Source of the DNA: Duganella sp. CF458
GTDB lineage: Bacteria; Pseudomonadota; Gammaproteobacteria; Burkholderiales; Burkholderiaceae_D
Length of the DNA stretch: 64,000 bases
Reading direction: 5' to 3'
NCBI RefSeq assembly: GCF_900113115.1
Contig: NZ_FOOF01000005.1
Location: forward strand, 124,001-188,000
This document shows positions 42,654-50,731 of the stretch, piece after piece (within the stretch, counting starts at the first letter, position 1; every line of letters starts with the position of its first letter). The notes beneath the pieces were generated by a model. The model worked only from the letters and a program-made list of their open reading frames with translations. It did not search any database and had not been told where the DNA came from. The position numbers and the translations under genes are program-made.

Positions 42654-43129
42654 GGCTGGACCCCGCCAATGCGTTCGAGTTCTGCCTTCATGCGTGCCGG
42701 GTCTTTTTTCAATTCTTCCAGCGGCAGCGCGAAGAGGGTTTCGATACGGTGGCGGAGGATGCGGTATGCCTTCATGAACGCTGCGTCGATTTCTTCGTCG
42801 GAGCCGGTCGCGTGTGCAGGGTCTTCAACACCCCAGTGGGCGCGCGTGACTGGGCCAAGGTAGGCAGGGCAGATTTCGCCGGCGGCGCTGCCGCAGACGG
42901 TGATCACAATGTCTGGGGTGACTGGCAGGTCGTCCCAGGACTTGCTGTGATAGCCCTCGGTCGAGATGCCTTCGCGCTCCAGCAATGCCAGCGAACGTGG
43001 ATGGACGTAACCGGCAGGCTTGCTGCCGGCGCTGACCGCATGCCAGCCAGCCGGCGCCAGGTGGTTGAAGGTGGCTTCGCCGAGAATGGAGCGGCAGGAG
43101 TTACCAGTGCAGAGGATCAGGACGTTCAT
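42650..43129 (-). CDS. arsC: Arsenate reductase, thioredoxin-coupled low-MW phosphatase type
   Basis: This 159-residue enzyme reduces arsenate to arsenite. The P-loop CTGNSCRS (C7-C12) provides the nucleophile, and C79 and C87 match the redox relay cysteines of the Staphylococcus aureus pI258 ArsC class (C10, C82, C89), which is recycled by thioredoxin and thioredoxin reductase. It overlaps arsR1 upstream and the channel gene downstream, each by 4 bases (ATGA), so the operon is translationally coupled. Confidence 0.94.
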   Translation of the reverse strand: MNVLILCTGNSCRSILGEATFNHLAPAGWHAVSAGSKPAGYVHPRSLALLEREGISTEGYHSKSWDDLPVTPDIVITVCGSAAGEICPAYLGPVTRAHWGVEDPAHATGSDEEIDAAFMKAYRILRHRIETLFALPLEELKKDPARMKAELERIGGVQP

Positions 43130-43452
43130 GGTTTGCAGGAGTTGATGTTGGTGGATGGGGCGCAGCTTTGGCCGCCGCAGCAGTTCTCGGTCAAGAAGGA
43201 AAGCACACCGTTCATAGTGTCGAAGTTGGCGCTGTAAATGATGAAGCGGCCTTCCTGTCGCGGTTCGATCAAGCCGGCATTGGTCAGCTCTTTCAGGTGA
43301 AACGACAGGGAGGATGGGGCGATGTCCAACTGCTCGCCGATCTTGCTTGCGGCCAGACCTTGCGGTCCGGTTTGGACCAGCAGCCGGAATGTATTGAGTC
43401 GGGATTCCTGTGCCAGTGCCGCCAACGCGGCCAATACGGCTTTCGTTTTCAT
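43126..43452 (-). CDS. arsR: ArsR-family repressor with C-terminal Cys site
   Basis: This 108-residue winged-helix repressor has the recognition region APSSLSFHLKELTNAGLI. It lacks the E. coli helix-3 CxC motif but has C91, C92 and C97 near the C-terminus (plus C106). This matches the Acidithiobacillus ferrooxidans type, in which a vicinal Cys pair and a later Cys bind arsenite. It heads the minus-strand ars operon and probably represses it, released by As(III). It starts with ATG. Confidence 0.92.
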   Translation of the reverse strand: MKTKAVLAALAALAQESRLNTFRLLVQTGPQGLAASKIGEQLDIAPSSLSFHLKELTNAGLIEPRQEGRFIIYSANFDTMNGVLSFLTENCCGGQSCAPSTNINSCKP

Positions 43453-43485
43453 TGGGTTTTCCTGGGTAATTCCTTGTTGGACCTG

Positions 43486-43513
43486 ATTATGGCATAACGA
43501 TACGACGTTTCAA
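43486..43513 (-). promoter_or_regulatory. Promoter of the arsR1-arsC-aqpS-arsH operon
   Basis: On the minus strand TTGAAA (43508-43513) and CATAAT (43486-43491) are 16 bases apart, about 34 bases before arsR1. An AATAT-N6-ATATT dyad at 43516-43531 lies just upstream and could be the ArsR1 site. Confidence 0.65.
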
Positions 43514-43529
43514 AGAATATCGAAATATA

Positions 43530-43559
43530 TTGACAGCACGATGACATGAGCGCTAATCT
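43530..43559 (+). promoter_or_regulatory. Promoter of arsR2
   Basis: TTGACA (43530-43535) and TAATCT (43554-43559) are 18 bases apart. The expected transcription start near 43566 falls inside the operator at 43563-43578. Confidence 0.7.
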
Positions 43560-43562
43560 TCG

Positions 43563-43578
43563 TTCGTCGATTGACGAA
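43563..43578. promoter_or_regulatory. ArsR2 operator 1
   Basis: TTCGT-N6-ACGAA dyad over the arsR2 transcription start. The same half-sites and spacing recur at 43921-43936. Confidence 0.65.
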
Positions 43579-43591
43579 TTGCATAGTGAAT

Positions 43592-43903
43592 ATGATTAGT
43601 TGCTGTACCCCAGACCCAAAGCCCGACCTGCCAGAACTGGATGTCGACGAGGTGGCCATGCTCTGCAAGGCGTTGGCGCATCCGGCGCGCGTGCAGTTGC
43701 TGCGTTACCTGGCGGCTTATGGTGCCTGCTACTTTGGCAGCTTGACCGATGTGTTGCCGTTGGCGCCATCGACCATTTCCCAGCACGTCACGATCCTCAA
43801 GCAGGCGGGGCTGATTCTAGGTTCGGCCGATGAGCAGCGAGTCTGTTATTGCGTCAATCCCGAGCGGCTGGAGCAGTTCAAGCAGCTGATCGGCAGTTTG
43901 TAA
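43592..43903 (+). CDS. ArsR-family repressor with N-terminal CysCys pair
   Basis: This 103-residue winged-helix repressor has the recognition helix APSTISQHVTILKQAGLI. Its cysteines differ from the other ArsR here: a vicinal pair C4-C5 at the N-terminus and C46 (in YGACYFG). This is the layout of Corynebacterium glutamicum ArsR, where C15, C16 of one chain and C55 of the partner bind As(III). I chose ATG at 43592; a TTG at 43571 lies within the operator and close to the expected transcript start. It heads the plus-strand arm and probably controls itself and the flavoprotein gene. Confidence 0.88.
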   Translation: MISCCTPDPKPDLPELDVDEVAMLCKALAHPARVQLLRYLAAYGACYFGSLTDVLPLAPSTISQHVTILKQAGLILGSADEQRVCYCVNPERLEQFKQLIGSL

Positions 43904-43916
43904 AAAAATTTGCGTG

Positions 43917-43940
43917 CTAATTCGTAATTCGACGAATTAG
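43917..43940. promoter_or_regulatory. ArsR2 operator 2, upstream of the flavoprotein gene
   Basis: Perfect 9-bp inverted repeat CTAATTCGT-N6-ACGAATTAG between arsR2 and the flavoprotein. Its core TTCGT-N6-ACGAA (43921-43936) equals operator 1, which implies a second ArsR2-controlled start inside the cluster. Confidence 0.7.
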
Positions 43941-43976
43941 GAATGAATCATGACTCCACTTCGAAAGGACCGCACC

Positions 43977-45407
43977 ATGAAGACATTGAATGAACTACCT
44001 GTTGCCGTACTCGGCGCCGGGCCAGTCGGTTTGGCTGCAGCTGCACATCTTCTGCAACGCGGGCTGCGCCCAATCATTTTTGAGCGCGGCGTCGGAGTGG
44101 GTGCCAATCTGGAAACCTACAGGCATGTGCGATTGTTCTCGCCTTGGCAGTACAACATCGACAAGGCCGCGCGCCAACGGCTGGAGTGCAATGGCTGGCA
44201 GGCGCCGGCGAATGATGGCTTGCCGACCGCTGGCGAGCTGCTGGACTCATACCTTTCTCCACTGTCCAAATTGCCTGAACTGGAAGGTGCATTGAAGCTG
44301 CGGCATACAGTCGTGCAGATCACGCGCCAGGGCTTTGACAAGGTCAAAAGCCGGGGACGCGAATTGGCGCCGTTCGTTCTCCGCGTGGCGGGACCGGACG
44401 GCGAACGAGACTACCTTGCGCGGGCCGTGATTGATGCGAGCGGTACCTGGTCGAACCCGAATCCCCTCGGCGCCTACGGAGTTGCAGCCCTTGGCGAGCG
44501 AGAGCTGGGCGATCGCATTGTCTATGGCATGCCGGATGTGGCTGGTACCCAGCGGGCCCAATATGCAGGCAGGCGGACCTTGGTTGTCGGCGCCGGGCAT
44601 TCGGCAGCCGGTACCTTGCTGGCGCTGGCGGAGCTGGCGGAATCGGTGGCAGGCACTTCCATCGTCTGGGCGACACGGGGCGATCAGTTGGCCCGGGTCT
44701 TTGGTGGCGGCGAAGCCGATGGGCTTCCGGCACGCGGCCAGCTGGGCCTGCGGCTCAAAGCATTGCGCGATTCCTGCAAACTGGAGCTGCATACCAATTT
44801 CCGCGTGACCGGGTTGCAACAGGAGGCGAGTGGTATCCGCGTTGTCGGCGAGCACCCGGATGGCCAGCAAGATGTGATTAGCGGGGTTGACCGCATCGTC
44901 GCTGCCACCGGTGCGCGCCCAAACCTGGAGTTGACCCGTGAAATGCGAGTCCGCCATGACCCATGGCTGGAGAGCACGGATGCGCTGGCGCCGCTGATTG
45001 ATCCAAACGAGCATAGCTGCGGTACCGTGCGGCCACATGGTCACCGCGAACTGGCCCATCCCGAACCGGGATACTTCGCGGTTGGCGCGAAGAGTTATGG
45101 CCGTGCCCCGAACTTCTTGATGGCAACGGGATATGAACAGGTGCGTTCCGTTGTCGCGAGCCTGGTCGGCGACATGGCGGCTGCCGATTCCGTTCAACTG
45201 GACTTGCCGGAGACCGGTGTGTGCAACACGCGCTTGGCGTATGACGGCGAGGCCAAAGAAGACAAGGGTTGCTGTGGCGGGCCTGCTGTCGATGCCAGCG
45301 CGGCATGCTGCGCATTGGACGAGGCGGAAAAAGCGAAAGGGCAGTCGGGATGTTCTTCACTGTCCGCTTGCACGCCGCGCCCGAAAGCAAGCGCATGCTG
45401 CGCATAG
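43977..45407 (+). CDS. FAD/NAD(P)-binding oxidoreductase with Cys-rich C-terminal tail (ars-linked)
   Basis: This 476-residue flavoprotein of the monooxygenase/pyridine-nucleotide oxidoreductase superfamily has an FAD motif VLGAGPVGLAAA (residues 11-22), a second dinucleotide motif VVGAGHSAAG near residue 200, and IVAATGARPN before the C-terminal part. The last 47 residues hold eight cysteines, including three CysCys pairs, a likely thiol or metalloid-binding tail. The start is ATG 43977 with AAGGA upstream; an ATG at 43950 lacks a ribosome-binding site. Context (two ArsR sites, ars genes) points to arsenic. It resembles proteins loosely named ArsO, but its reaction is not known and I do not assign one. 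Confidence 0.85.
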   Translation: MKTLNELPVAVLGAGPVGLAAAAHLLQRGLRPIIFERGVGVGANLETYRHVRLFSPWQYNIDKAARQRLECNGWQAPANDGLPTAGELLDSYLSPLSKLPELEGALKLRHTVVQITRQGFDKVKSRGRELAPFVLRVAGPDGERDYLARAVIDASGTWSNPNPLGAYGVAALGERELGDRIVYGMPDVAGTQRAQYAGRRTLVVGAGHSAAGTLLALAELAESVAGTSIVWATRGDQLARVFGGGEADGLPARGQLGLRLKALRDSCKLELHTNFRVTGLQQEASGIRVVGEHPDGQQDVISGVDRIVAATGARPNLELTREMRVRHDPWLESTDALAPLIDPNEHSCGTVRPHGHRELAHPEPGYFAVGAKSYGRAPNFLMATGYEQVRSVVASLVGDMAAADSVQLDLPETGVCNTRLAYDGEAKEDKGCCGGPAVDASAACCALDEAEKAKGQSGCSSLSACTPRPKASACCA

Positions 45408-45421
45408 TTCAGGAGGCGGCT

Positions 45422-46314
45422 ATGTTGAAGCTTTTGTTCGTGCGCTTCTTCCTGCCAATGGCGCTGGCGTTGAATGTCGGCGTGTTCTTGGTCACGAGGC
45501 AGTTCGATGGGAACCTTGAGCTTGCAGTCCTGATGCCGAGCGTGCTGATTCTTCTCTCGGCAGGGTCTGCGGAGCGACGCTTGGCTTATCGCTCTGATTG
45601 GAAAGCAGGGCAGGGCGACCTAAGTACAGACATCACCAGCGCGGGGCTATTGTTCGCCTTCGTCGATCCGCTGTTGAAATGGTTGCTGCCGGTACTGGTG
45701 CTGGCGCTGGTCGGCCCGCGGGTGATGGAGGTTGGGGCTTCGATCTTCCCGACCGCTTGCCCTTCGCCTTACAAGTCTTGCTTGCCGCCTTGTTGGCCGA
45801 GTTCACCAGCTATTGGTCGCACCGCCTGCATCACAGGCTGCCCTCGCTGTGGTGGCTGCACGCCCTGCACCACGGTAGCGAGCGCTTGTATTGGCTGAAT
45901 AACTTCCGCATTCACCCTTTGAACCATGCCATCAATTATGTGCTGGGCTTTGCACCGCTCTTGTTGATTGGCACTCCGCCGGACGTGGTGCTTGGCTACC
46001 TGGCCCTGACTTATCCGGTACTGATGTTGCAACACGCGAACCTGCCGTTACGCAGTGGCTGGCTGAATTATGTGTTTAGTACCAATGAAGTCCACCGTTG
46101 GCACCACGCTGACAACCCCAAAGACGGCGACAGGAATTTTGGCCGTGCTTTAGTGCTCTGGGACATGGCGTTTGGCACCTACCGCTATCGTGCAGAAGGC
46201 AACGACCCTGTCGCTGTGGGCCTGTACCAGCCGACAAGCTATCCTGCCAAGGCGTCTTTCGCGAGGCAGGTGTGGTCCATGTTCTTGCCAGGCTGCTGCC
46301 GGGCTGCGTTCTGA
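45422..46314 (+). pseudogene. Sterol desaturase/fatty acid hydroxylase family gene, frameshifted
   Basis: The first part (from ATG 45422, MLKLLFVRFFLPMALALNVG, with membrane helices) runs in one frame. The rest, from about 45738 to the stop at 46314, is in the next frame. It carries the family's His clusters: WSHRLHH, HALHHGSE and NEVHRWHH, the di-iron ligands of membrane hydroxylases and desaturases. The switch falls at GGTTGGGGCTT (GGGG at 45734-45737): one extra G would give a continuous 297-residue protein. As given, translation stops at 45898 after 158 residues, without most of the His ligands. This is either a real inactivation or a sequencing error in a G run. Confidence 0.85.
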
Positions 46315-46324
46315 AGGAGGTGAC

Positions 46325-47506
46325 ATGCAAATACGGAAGCCCGTTGCAGTGTTGGCGATAACGCAGGTGATTTCATGGGGGATGTTGTATTACGCCTTCG
46401 GCGTTCTAGCCAGCCGAATCCAGGCCGACCTGGCGCTGACGGCGAGCCAGACTTTCGGAGCATTCTCCTGGAGCGTGCTGGTGGCGGGGCTGGCTGCAAC
46501 ACCGGCCGGCATTGCGATTGACAGGCATGGAGGTCGCTGGATTATGGTGGCGGGATCCTTGGTCGCCGCATTGGGGCTTTGGTGCCTTGCGGCTGCCGGG
46601 TCGTACATCACTTATATGGCCGCCTGGACCTTGATTGGAACCGCAATGTCGCTGACATTGTACGAGGCGGCTTTCGCAACGCTGAATGGTTCCCTTTCCC
46701 ACGACGCCGCAAGGGCCATTTCGACCGTAACCTTGCTCGGCGGCCTTGCCAGTACCGCATTCTGGCCACTGACCGAGGCTTTGACGGTTCGATTAGGCTG
46801 GCGCGATACGTTGACTATCTACGCGTTGATCCAATTGCTGTTTTGTGCGCCATTGCATTTCCATCTTGACGGCGTGCACCAGAGGAAAGCGGCTGCATCG
46901 CATCACGCCGGCGCCACGCTCCAGCACGCCATACGACAGCCGCATTTCTGGCTTCTGGCCACCGCTTTTGCGGTCAACGCATTTATCTTTGCTGCGATTT
47001 CCGTACACCTGATCCGTGTCGTGCGGGCCTTGGGACATTCGATGGAGTTTGCGTTGATGCTGGCGGCGTTGATTGGGCCAATGCAGGTGGTAGGACGGCT
47101 CATTGAGCGTACCTGGGGTAACGGAAAGGCGCCGACGATAGTAGGGCTGTATACGTTTGCCGGGCTGCCGGTGGCGCTGTTCGCCATTGCTACGTTTGGC
47201 AGTCATGCCTGGGGTGTTGCTGCTTTCTGCCTATTGTATGGACTTAGCAATGGGGTGCTTACAATACTGCGAGGGACGTTGCCGGCGGCGATGTTCGGCC
47301 GTCGGCATTACGGGGCGATATCCGGGGCGCTCGCGGCACCGGCGTTGCTGGCCAAAGCCAGCGGGCCGCTAATGTTCGCGATCACGTTCGATGTGATCGG
47401 CGCCCGTCAAGTGCTGCTCCTCCTGCTCGCGATGTCGTTTATTTCGCTGTTTGTATTCACGCAGGCCATCCGGAAACGCGCCAGTCATCCAGTGACAGCA
47501 GGCTAG
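46325..47506 (+). CDS. MFS transporter (ars-cluster, possible metalloid or organoarsenical efflux)
   Basis: This 393-residue major facilitator has 12 predicted helices. The motif A-like loop between helices 2 and 3 reads GIAIDRHGGRW, and EAAFATLNGSLSHDAARA and RGTLPAAMFGRRHYGAISG are further conserved loops. A perfect AGGAGGTGA box precedes ATG 46325. It follows the hydroxylase gene by 10 bases as last gene of the ArsR2 arm. Ars-linked MFS proteins include ArsJ (needs a GAPDH partner, absent here) and ArsK-like exporters; the latter is more plausible, but the substrate is not shown. Confidence 0.85.
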   Translation: MQIRKPVAVLAITQVISWGMLYYAFGVLASRIQADLALTASQTFGAFSWSVLVAGLAATPAGIAIDRHGGRWIMVAGSLVAALGLWCLAAAGSYITYMAAWTLIGTAMSLTLYEAAFATLNGSLSHDAARAISTVTLLGGLASTAFWPLTEALTVRLGWRDTLTIYALIQLLFCAPLHFHLDGVHQRKAAASHHAGATLQHAIRQPHFWLLATAFAVNAFIFAAISVHLIRVVRALGHSMEFALMLAALIGPMQVVGRLIERTWGNGKAPTIVGLYTFAGLPVALFAIATFGSHAWGVAAFCLLYGLSNGVLTILRGTLPAAMFGRRHYGAISGALAAPALLAKASGPLMFAITFDVIGARQVLLLLLAMSFISLFVFTQAIRKRASHPVTAG

Positions 47507-47527
47507 GGCCACGGGCATGCCGGCCAC

Positions 47528-48025
47528 TCAGGGAACATCGGCGGTCACGCGACGTTCGACCAGCACTACATCGCGCCAGACTCCGTGCAATTGCCCCATT
47601 CTTTCCCGTCGGCCGACCTGGCGGAAGCCGGCCCCTGCATGCACAGCCAGGCTTGCGACATTCTCGGGGAAAATACCAGCTTGCAAAGTCCAGAAACCGT
47701 GTTGTTCCGAAGCCGATACCAACTCCCGCATTAGCGCCTTTCCCATGCCTTGTCCATGAACCGCGGGCGTTACGTAGACGCTGACTTCAGCCACGCCGCG
47801 GTAGACCGGGCGAGCCGATATCGCTGCAAGGACTGCCCAGCCGACGACTGAATCGCCTTGTACGGCAACCAGGCGGCAGGCCTGCAAGTGGTTGGCATCC
47901 CATTGTTCCCAGGTTGGCGCTTCGGTCTGAAAAGTTGAATTGCCGCTGGCAATACCTTCGAGATAGATGCGGCGGACTTCAGGCCAATCCTCAGGGCGCA
48001 TGGAGCGCAGCTTCATTTCCGGCAT
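47528..48025 (-). CDS. arsN1: Phosphinothricin/arsinothricin-type N-acetyltransferase (ArsN1-like)
   Basis: This 165-residue GNAT enzyme of the phosphinothricin acetyltransferase family has RPEDWPEVRRIYLEGIASGN at the N-terminus, SVVGWAVLAAISARPVYRG, then SVYVTPAVHGQGMGKAL with the acetyl-CoA loop. In ars clusters, homologues named ArsN1 acetylate the arsenical antibiotic arsinothricin. The location beside two ars operons supports that role here; phosphinothricin or methionine sulfoximine acetylation is the alternative. ATG 48025 has GAGG upstream and overlaps the MarR gene by 13 bases. Confidence 0.82.
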   Translation of the reverse strand: MPEMKLRSMRPEDWPEVRRIYLEGIASGNSTFQTEAPTWEQWDANHLQACRLVAVQGDSVVGWAVLAAISARPVYRGVAEVSVYVTPAVHGQGMGKALMRELVSASEQHGFWTLQAGIFPENVASLAVHAGAGFRQVGRRERMGQLHGVWRDVVLVERRVTADVP

Positions 48026-48471
48026 TTGATCCTCGATCGTTCGTTAGGGGCGTTCAGGGCGGAGTGCAACGATTGCAAAGCATTGTGCAGCGCGGCTCTT
48101 TGTGCTGGTGGGACATGCGCGAGCAACTCTCCCACGTGGTGATTCAATTGGAGATTCAAGGAAGTGGCGCGGGTCTTGCCTTCGGGTGTGAGCGACAACA
48201 GGACACTTCGTTTATCGAGCTGGTTCGGCTCCTTTGACACGCATCCCTCCATGCAAAGGCCGTCCACTGCCCGGCTGATCCACGCTTTGTCCAGACCGAG
48301 TCGATCGACCAATGCTTGTTGTGGCAGAGGCGCATCGCGCAGCAATTCATTGAGTATGTGGCAGCGTACTGTCAGTCCACTGTCCATACACCCTGCGTTT
48401 TCGCGTTGATCGCGAACGAACAGACGTACGACGTCGCGAAATAGCTGCGCCGTGTTTTCGGTAGTGCCCAT
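48013..48471 (-). CDS. MarR-family transcriptional regulator
   Basis: This 152-residue winged-helix regulator has the helix-turn-helix QQALVDRLGLDKAWISRAVDGL and the wing LDKRSVLLSLTPEGK, diagnostic for MarR. It is cotranscribed with, and overlaps, the ArsN1-like acetyltransferase, and so probably controls it in response to a small toxic ligand. I use ATG 48471: a TTG at 48495 is only a few bases from the expected transcription start of the strong promoter at 48499-48528 and would leave no leader. Confidence 0.85.
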   Translation of the reverse strand: MGTTENTAQLFRDVVRLFVRDQRENAGCMDSGLTVRCHILNELLRDAPLPQQALVDRLGLDKAWISRAVDGLCMEGCVSKEPNQLDKRSVLLSLTPEGKTRATSLNLQLNHHVGELLAHVPPAQRAALHNALQSLHSALNAPNERSRIKCRK

Positions 48472-48498
48472 GTTAAATTTTGTTGTGTTAGTCAACCA

Positions 48499-48534
48499 AT
48501 TTTAGTTTCTGTGCAATGTGATTGTCAATGACAA
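48499..48534 (-). promoter_or_regulatory. marR-arsN1 promoter with overlapping palindromic operator
   Basis: On the minus strand a perfect TTGACA (48523-48528) and TAAAAT (48499-48504) are 18 bases apart. The -35 box is part of a perfect 13-bp palindrome TTGTCA-N-TGACAA (48522-48534), a likely MarR binding site blocking polymerase. Confidence 0.72.
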
Positions 48535-48554
48535 CTAACACCCGGGGGGGGAAA

Positions 48555-49361
48555 TCAGACCAATCCCAGCGATTTTCGCAAGCTGGCGTCGACCGGGCCT
48601 GCCGGCATGAAGCGGCGCAATTTGCTCAGCAGCGAGGCCTGTCCCGCAGGCGTGCGGCGCATGCGCCATGTGCCAAGCGCCGCTTCGACAATCGTGTTTG
48701 CCACGCCATCCGGGCCGGGAGCGCTGTCGATGCTGTTGACGACAGAGCGGGTCGCTGTGGCGCGGTCGTTGTCGTAGTCGCCGATCCGTAAGGCGGTTTG
48801 GGGCGAGTTGGCCTCCAGGTTGGTCTTGGTGTACGACGGCTGGACCAGCGTGACGCGGATGCCGAGGCGGCGCACCTCGTGGTCCAGTGTTTCGGACAGG
48901 CCCTCTACCGCGTGCTTCGAGGCGGAGTACAGGCCCATATACGGCGCCGGCAGGAAGCCAAGCACGGAACTGACATTCACGATCCGGCCGCGGCGCTGCG
49001 CGCGCATATGCGGCAGCACCGCGCGTACCATGCGCAAGACACCGAACACATTGGTGTCGAACAGGGCGGCGGCCTCCGTGATCGACGTTTCCTCCACCGC
49101 GCCGACCATATTCATGCCCGCATTGTTGACCAGGATATCGATGCGGCCGGCGCGCTCGATCACGGCCTGGACGCCAACTTCCACGGATGCGTCATCGCGG
49201 ATGTCCATTTCAATCAATTCGACACCGGATAGGGGCGACGTTTTGGCAATGCTGCGTACGGTGCCAAACACGCGGCATCCCTGCGTGGCGAATTTCTCCG
49301 CTGCGCTGCGCCCGATGCCGGATGAGACACCGGTAATCAATACGATCGGCGAATCCTTCAT
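48555..49361 (-). CDS. Short-chain dehydrogenase/reductase
   Basis: This 268-residue classical SDR has the cofactor motif [15 protein letters not shown] near the N-terminus, NNAG (in ILVNNAGMN), the catalytic Ser in NVSSVLG and YSASK with the catalytic Tyr and Lys. D-x-x-D (MDIRDD) follows the adenine-ring strand. The substrate is unknown. The start is ATG 49361 because the Rossmann fold begins there. It lies 16 bases after the FadL-type porin gene and appears to be the last gene of the efflux operon, suggesting it handles a hydrophobic substrate in the same response. Confidence 0.88.
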   Translation of the reverse strand: MKDSPIVLITGVSSGIGRSAAEKFATQGCRVFGTVRSIAKTSPLSGVELIEMDIRDDASVEVGVQAVIERAGRIDILVNNAGMNMVGAVEETSITEAAALFDTNVFGVLRMVRAVLPHMRAQRRGRIVNVSSVLGFLPAPYMGLYSASKHAVEGLSETLDHEVRRLGIRVTLVQPSYTKTNLEANSPQTALRIGDYDNDRATATRSVVNSIDSAPGPDGVANTIVEAALGTWRMRRTPAGQASLLSKLRRFMPAGPVDASLRKSLGLV

Positions 49362-49377
49362 GTTTTTTCTCCAGGGT

Positions 49378-50700
49378 TCAGAAGCGATAAGCCAGCGAAA
49401 CGGCGAAAATATCGCTCGCCAGCTTGTACGTGCCGCGCAGGGTGCTCCCGGTCGACGCATGCATGGAGACGCCGGCATCTGCGAGGAACAGGTGGGTATA
49501 GCCTGCGCTCCATTCGAGGCTTTGGCTGGCGCGCCAGGTGGCGCCGAACGACAGCCACTTGCGGTCCACGTCGGGCACCCGTACGTCGCGGGAAGCGGCG
49601 CGAACCGGCGTCTGGTCGTAAGCCACGCCGGCTCGCAGGGTCAGGTCCGGATTGAGCGCGTATTCGGCGCCCAGCGCGCCGAACAGGGTGTTGCGGTAGT
49701 CGAAGGAGATCGCCTGTGCTGCCTGCGGCGAGTCGAAGTCCAGCATCACATCCTTGAACCTGCTCCATTTGGTCCGGTGCACGTCGGCCATGACGGACCA
49801 GCGTTCGTTGAGCTGGTGCGTCACACTGAGCGTCCAGGAGGAAGGCATGCGCAGTTCGGTCGACGCGTTGGTGTCGGTGAACCAGCCGGGGCGCGTTGCC
49901 GCGAGTATCGCCTTGGGCCCTTGCGGCACGTCGAACTGGATCGATGCGTCGCTCAGCTTATGATTGACACCGGAGCGGTAGGCTGCGCCGATGTGGGTTT
50001 TCCGGGTCGGGCTATACAGCATGCCGAGCGTGAAACCGAAAGCATTGTCGCTGCCGTCGAGCGCAATGCGGCCGTCGGCGCTGGTGGGAGCGTAGCCCGG
50101 CACGCGCGCGGCAGCCATGATGGCGCCAAAGTCCAGGGCGGTCGTCAACTTCGCTTGCGCACGCTCGAAGAAGAGCGAGCCGCCGAACGAGAGCTGCTCA
50201 TTCAAGTCATACGACAGGGCGAGGCCAAGGTTGACTGCCTTGAGCTCGGTCTTCTGGCCCTGGTAGCGGCCCTTCCATTGCGCCTCGTAGTCGGTGGTGA
50301 AGCCGAATGGCGCCGTCAGCGACAAGCCAAGGTGGGTGCGCTCGCCCAGAGGCGTGTGAAAGTACATGGCCGGAATCGGTTTCGTGGCGCCCGCCTCGCC
50401 GCCGTTACTGCCCGCTAAAGGCCGACCGAGCGCGTCTTCACCATCGCCGTTGAATTTGACCGAATAGTCGACCGTGGTCAGGTCGGCCTGGAAAACGTTG
50501 CCACCCAGGCCGCGCATTGCGGCAGGGTTTTCGGCGATCGCCGATGCGTCCCCTGGCGCGCTGATCGAGCCTGCGGTGGCCCGGCCTTGTGCCTTGGCGC
50601 TTTTCTCCTTGAGTTCAAATGCCGCCCCCTGGCTCTGGCTCGCCAGCAGCATGCCGGCTGCCGCAGCCAGCAGGGACTTCGAATACTTATGCTTCGACAT
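49378..50700 (-). CDS. FadL/OmpP1/TodX-family outer-membrane porin
   Basis: This 440-residue beta-barrel transports hydrophobic compounds (long-chain fatty acids, aromatics) across the outer membrane. The signal peptide covers residues 1-26 (ends QSQGA). The mature N-terminus [20 protein letters not shown] and [10 protein letters not shown] are the family's plug signature, and the protein ends in an aromatic residue (SLAYRF), as outer-membrane barrels do. ATG 50700 is preferred to a TTG at 50703. It sits 31 bases after the RND pump gene on the same strand. Confidence 0.9.
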   Translation of the reverse strand: MSKHKYSKSLLAAAAGMLLASQSQGAAFELKEKSAKAQGRATAGSISAPGDASAIAENPAAMRGLGGNVFQADLTTVDYSVKFNGDGEDALGRPLAGSNGGEAGATKPIPAMYFHTPLGERTHLGLSLTAPFGFTTDYEAQWKGRYQGQKTELKAVNLGLALSYDLNEQLSFGGSLFFERAQAKLTTALDFGAIMAAARVPGYAPTSADGRIALDGSDNAFGFTLGMLYSPTRKTHIGAAYRSGVNHKLSDASIQFDVPQGPKAILAATRPGWFTDTNASTELRMPSSWTLSVTHQLNERWSVMADVHRTKWSRFKDVMLDFDSPQAAQAISFDYRNTLFGALGAEYALNPDLTLRAGVAYDQTPVRAASRDVRVPDVDRKWLSFGATWRASQSLEWSAGYTHLFLADAGVSMHASTGSTLRGTYKLASDIFAVSLAYRF

Positions 50701-50731
50701 CAACTTCTCCTCTTCTAAGAATCTTGTATGT

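Noticed and set aside
45731..45738. Programmed -1 frameshift in the hydroxylase gene
   Set aside because: No X-XXY-YYZ slippery heptamer is present and the glycine tRNA would re-pair poorly; a base loss or read error in the G run is simpler.
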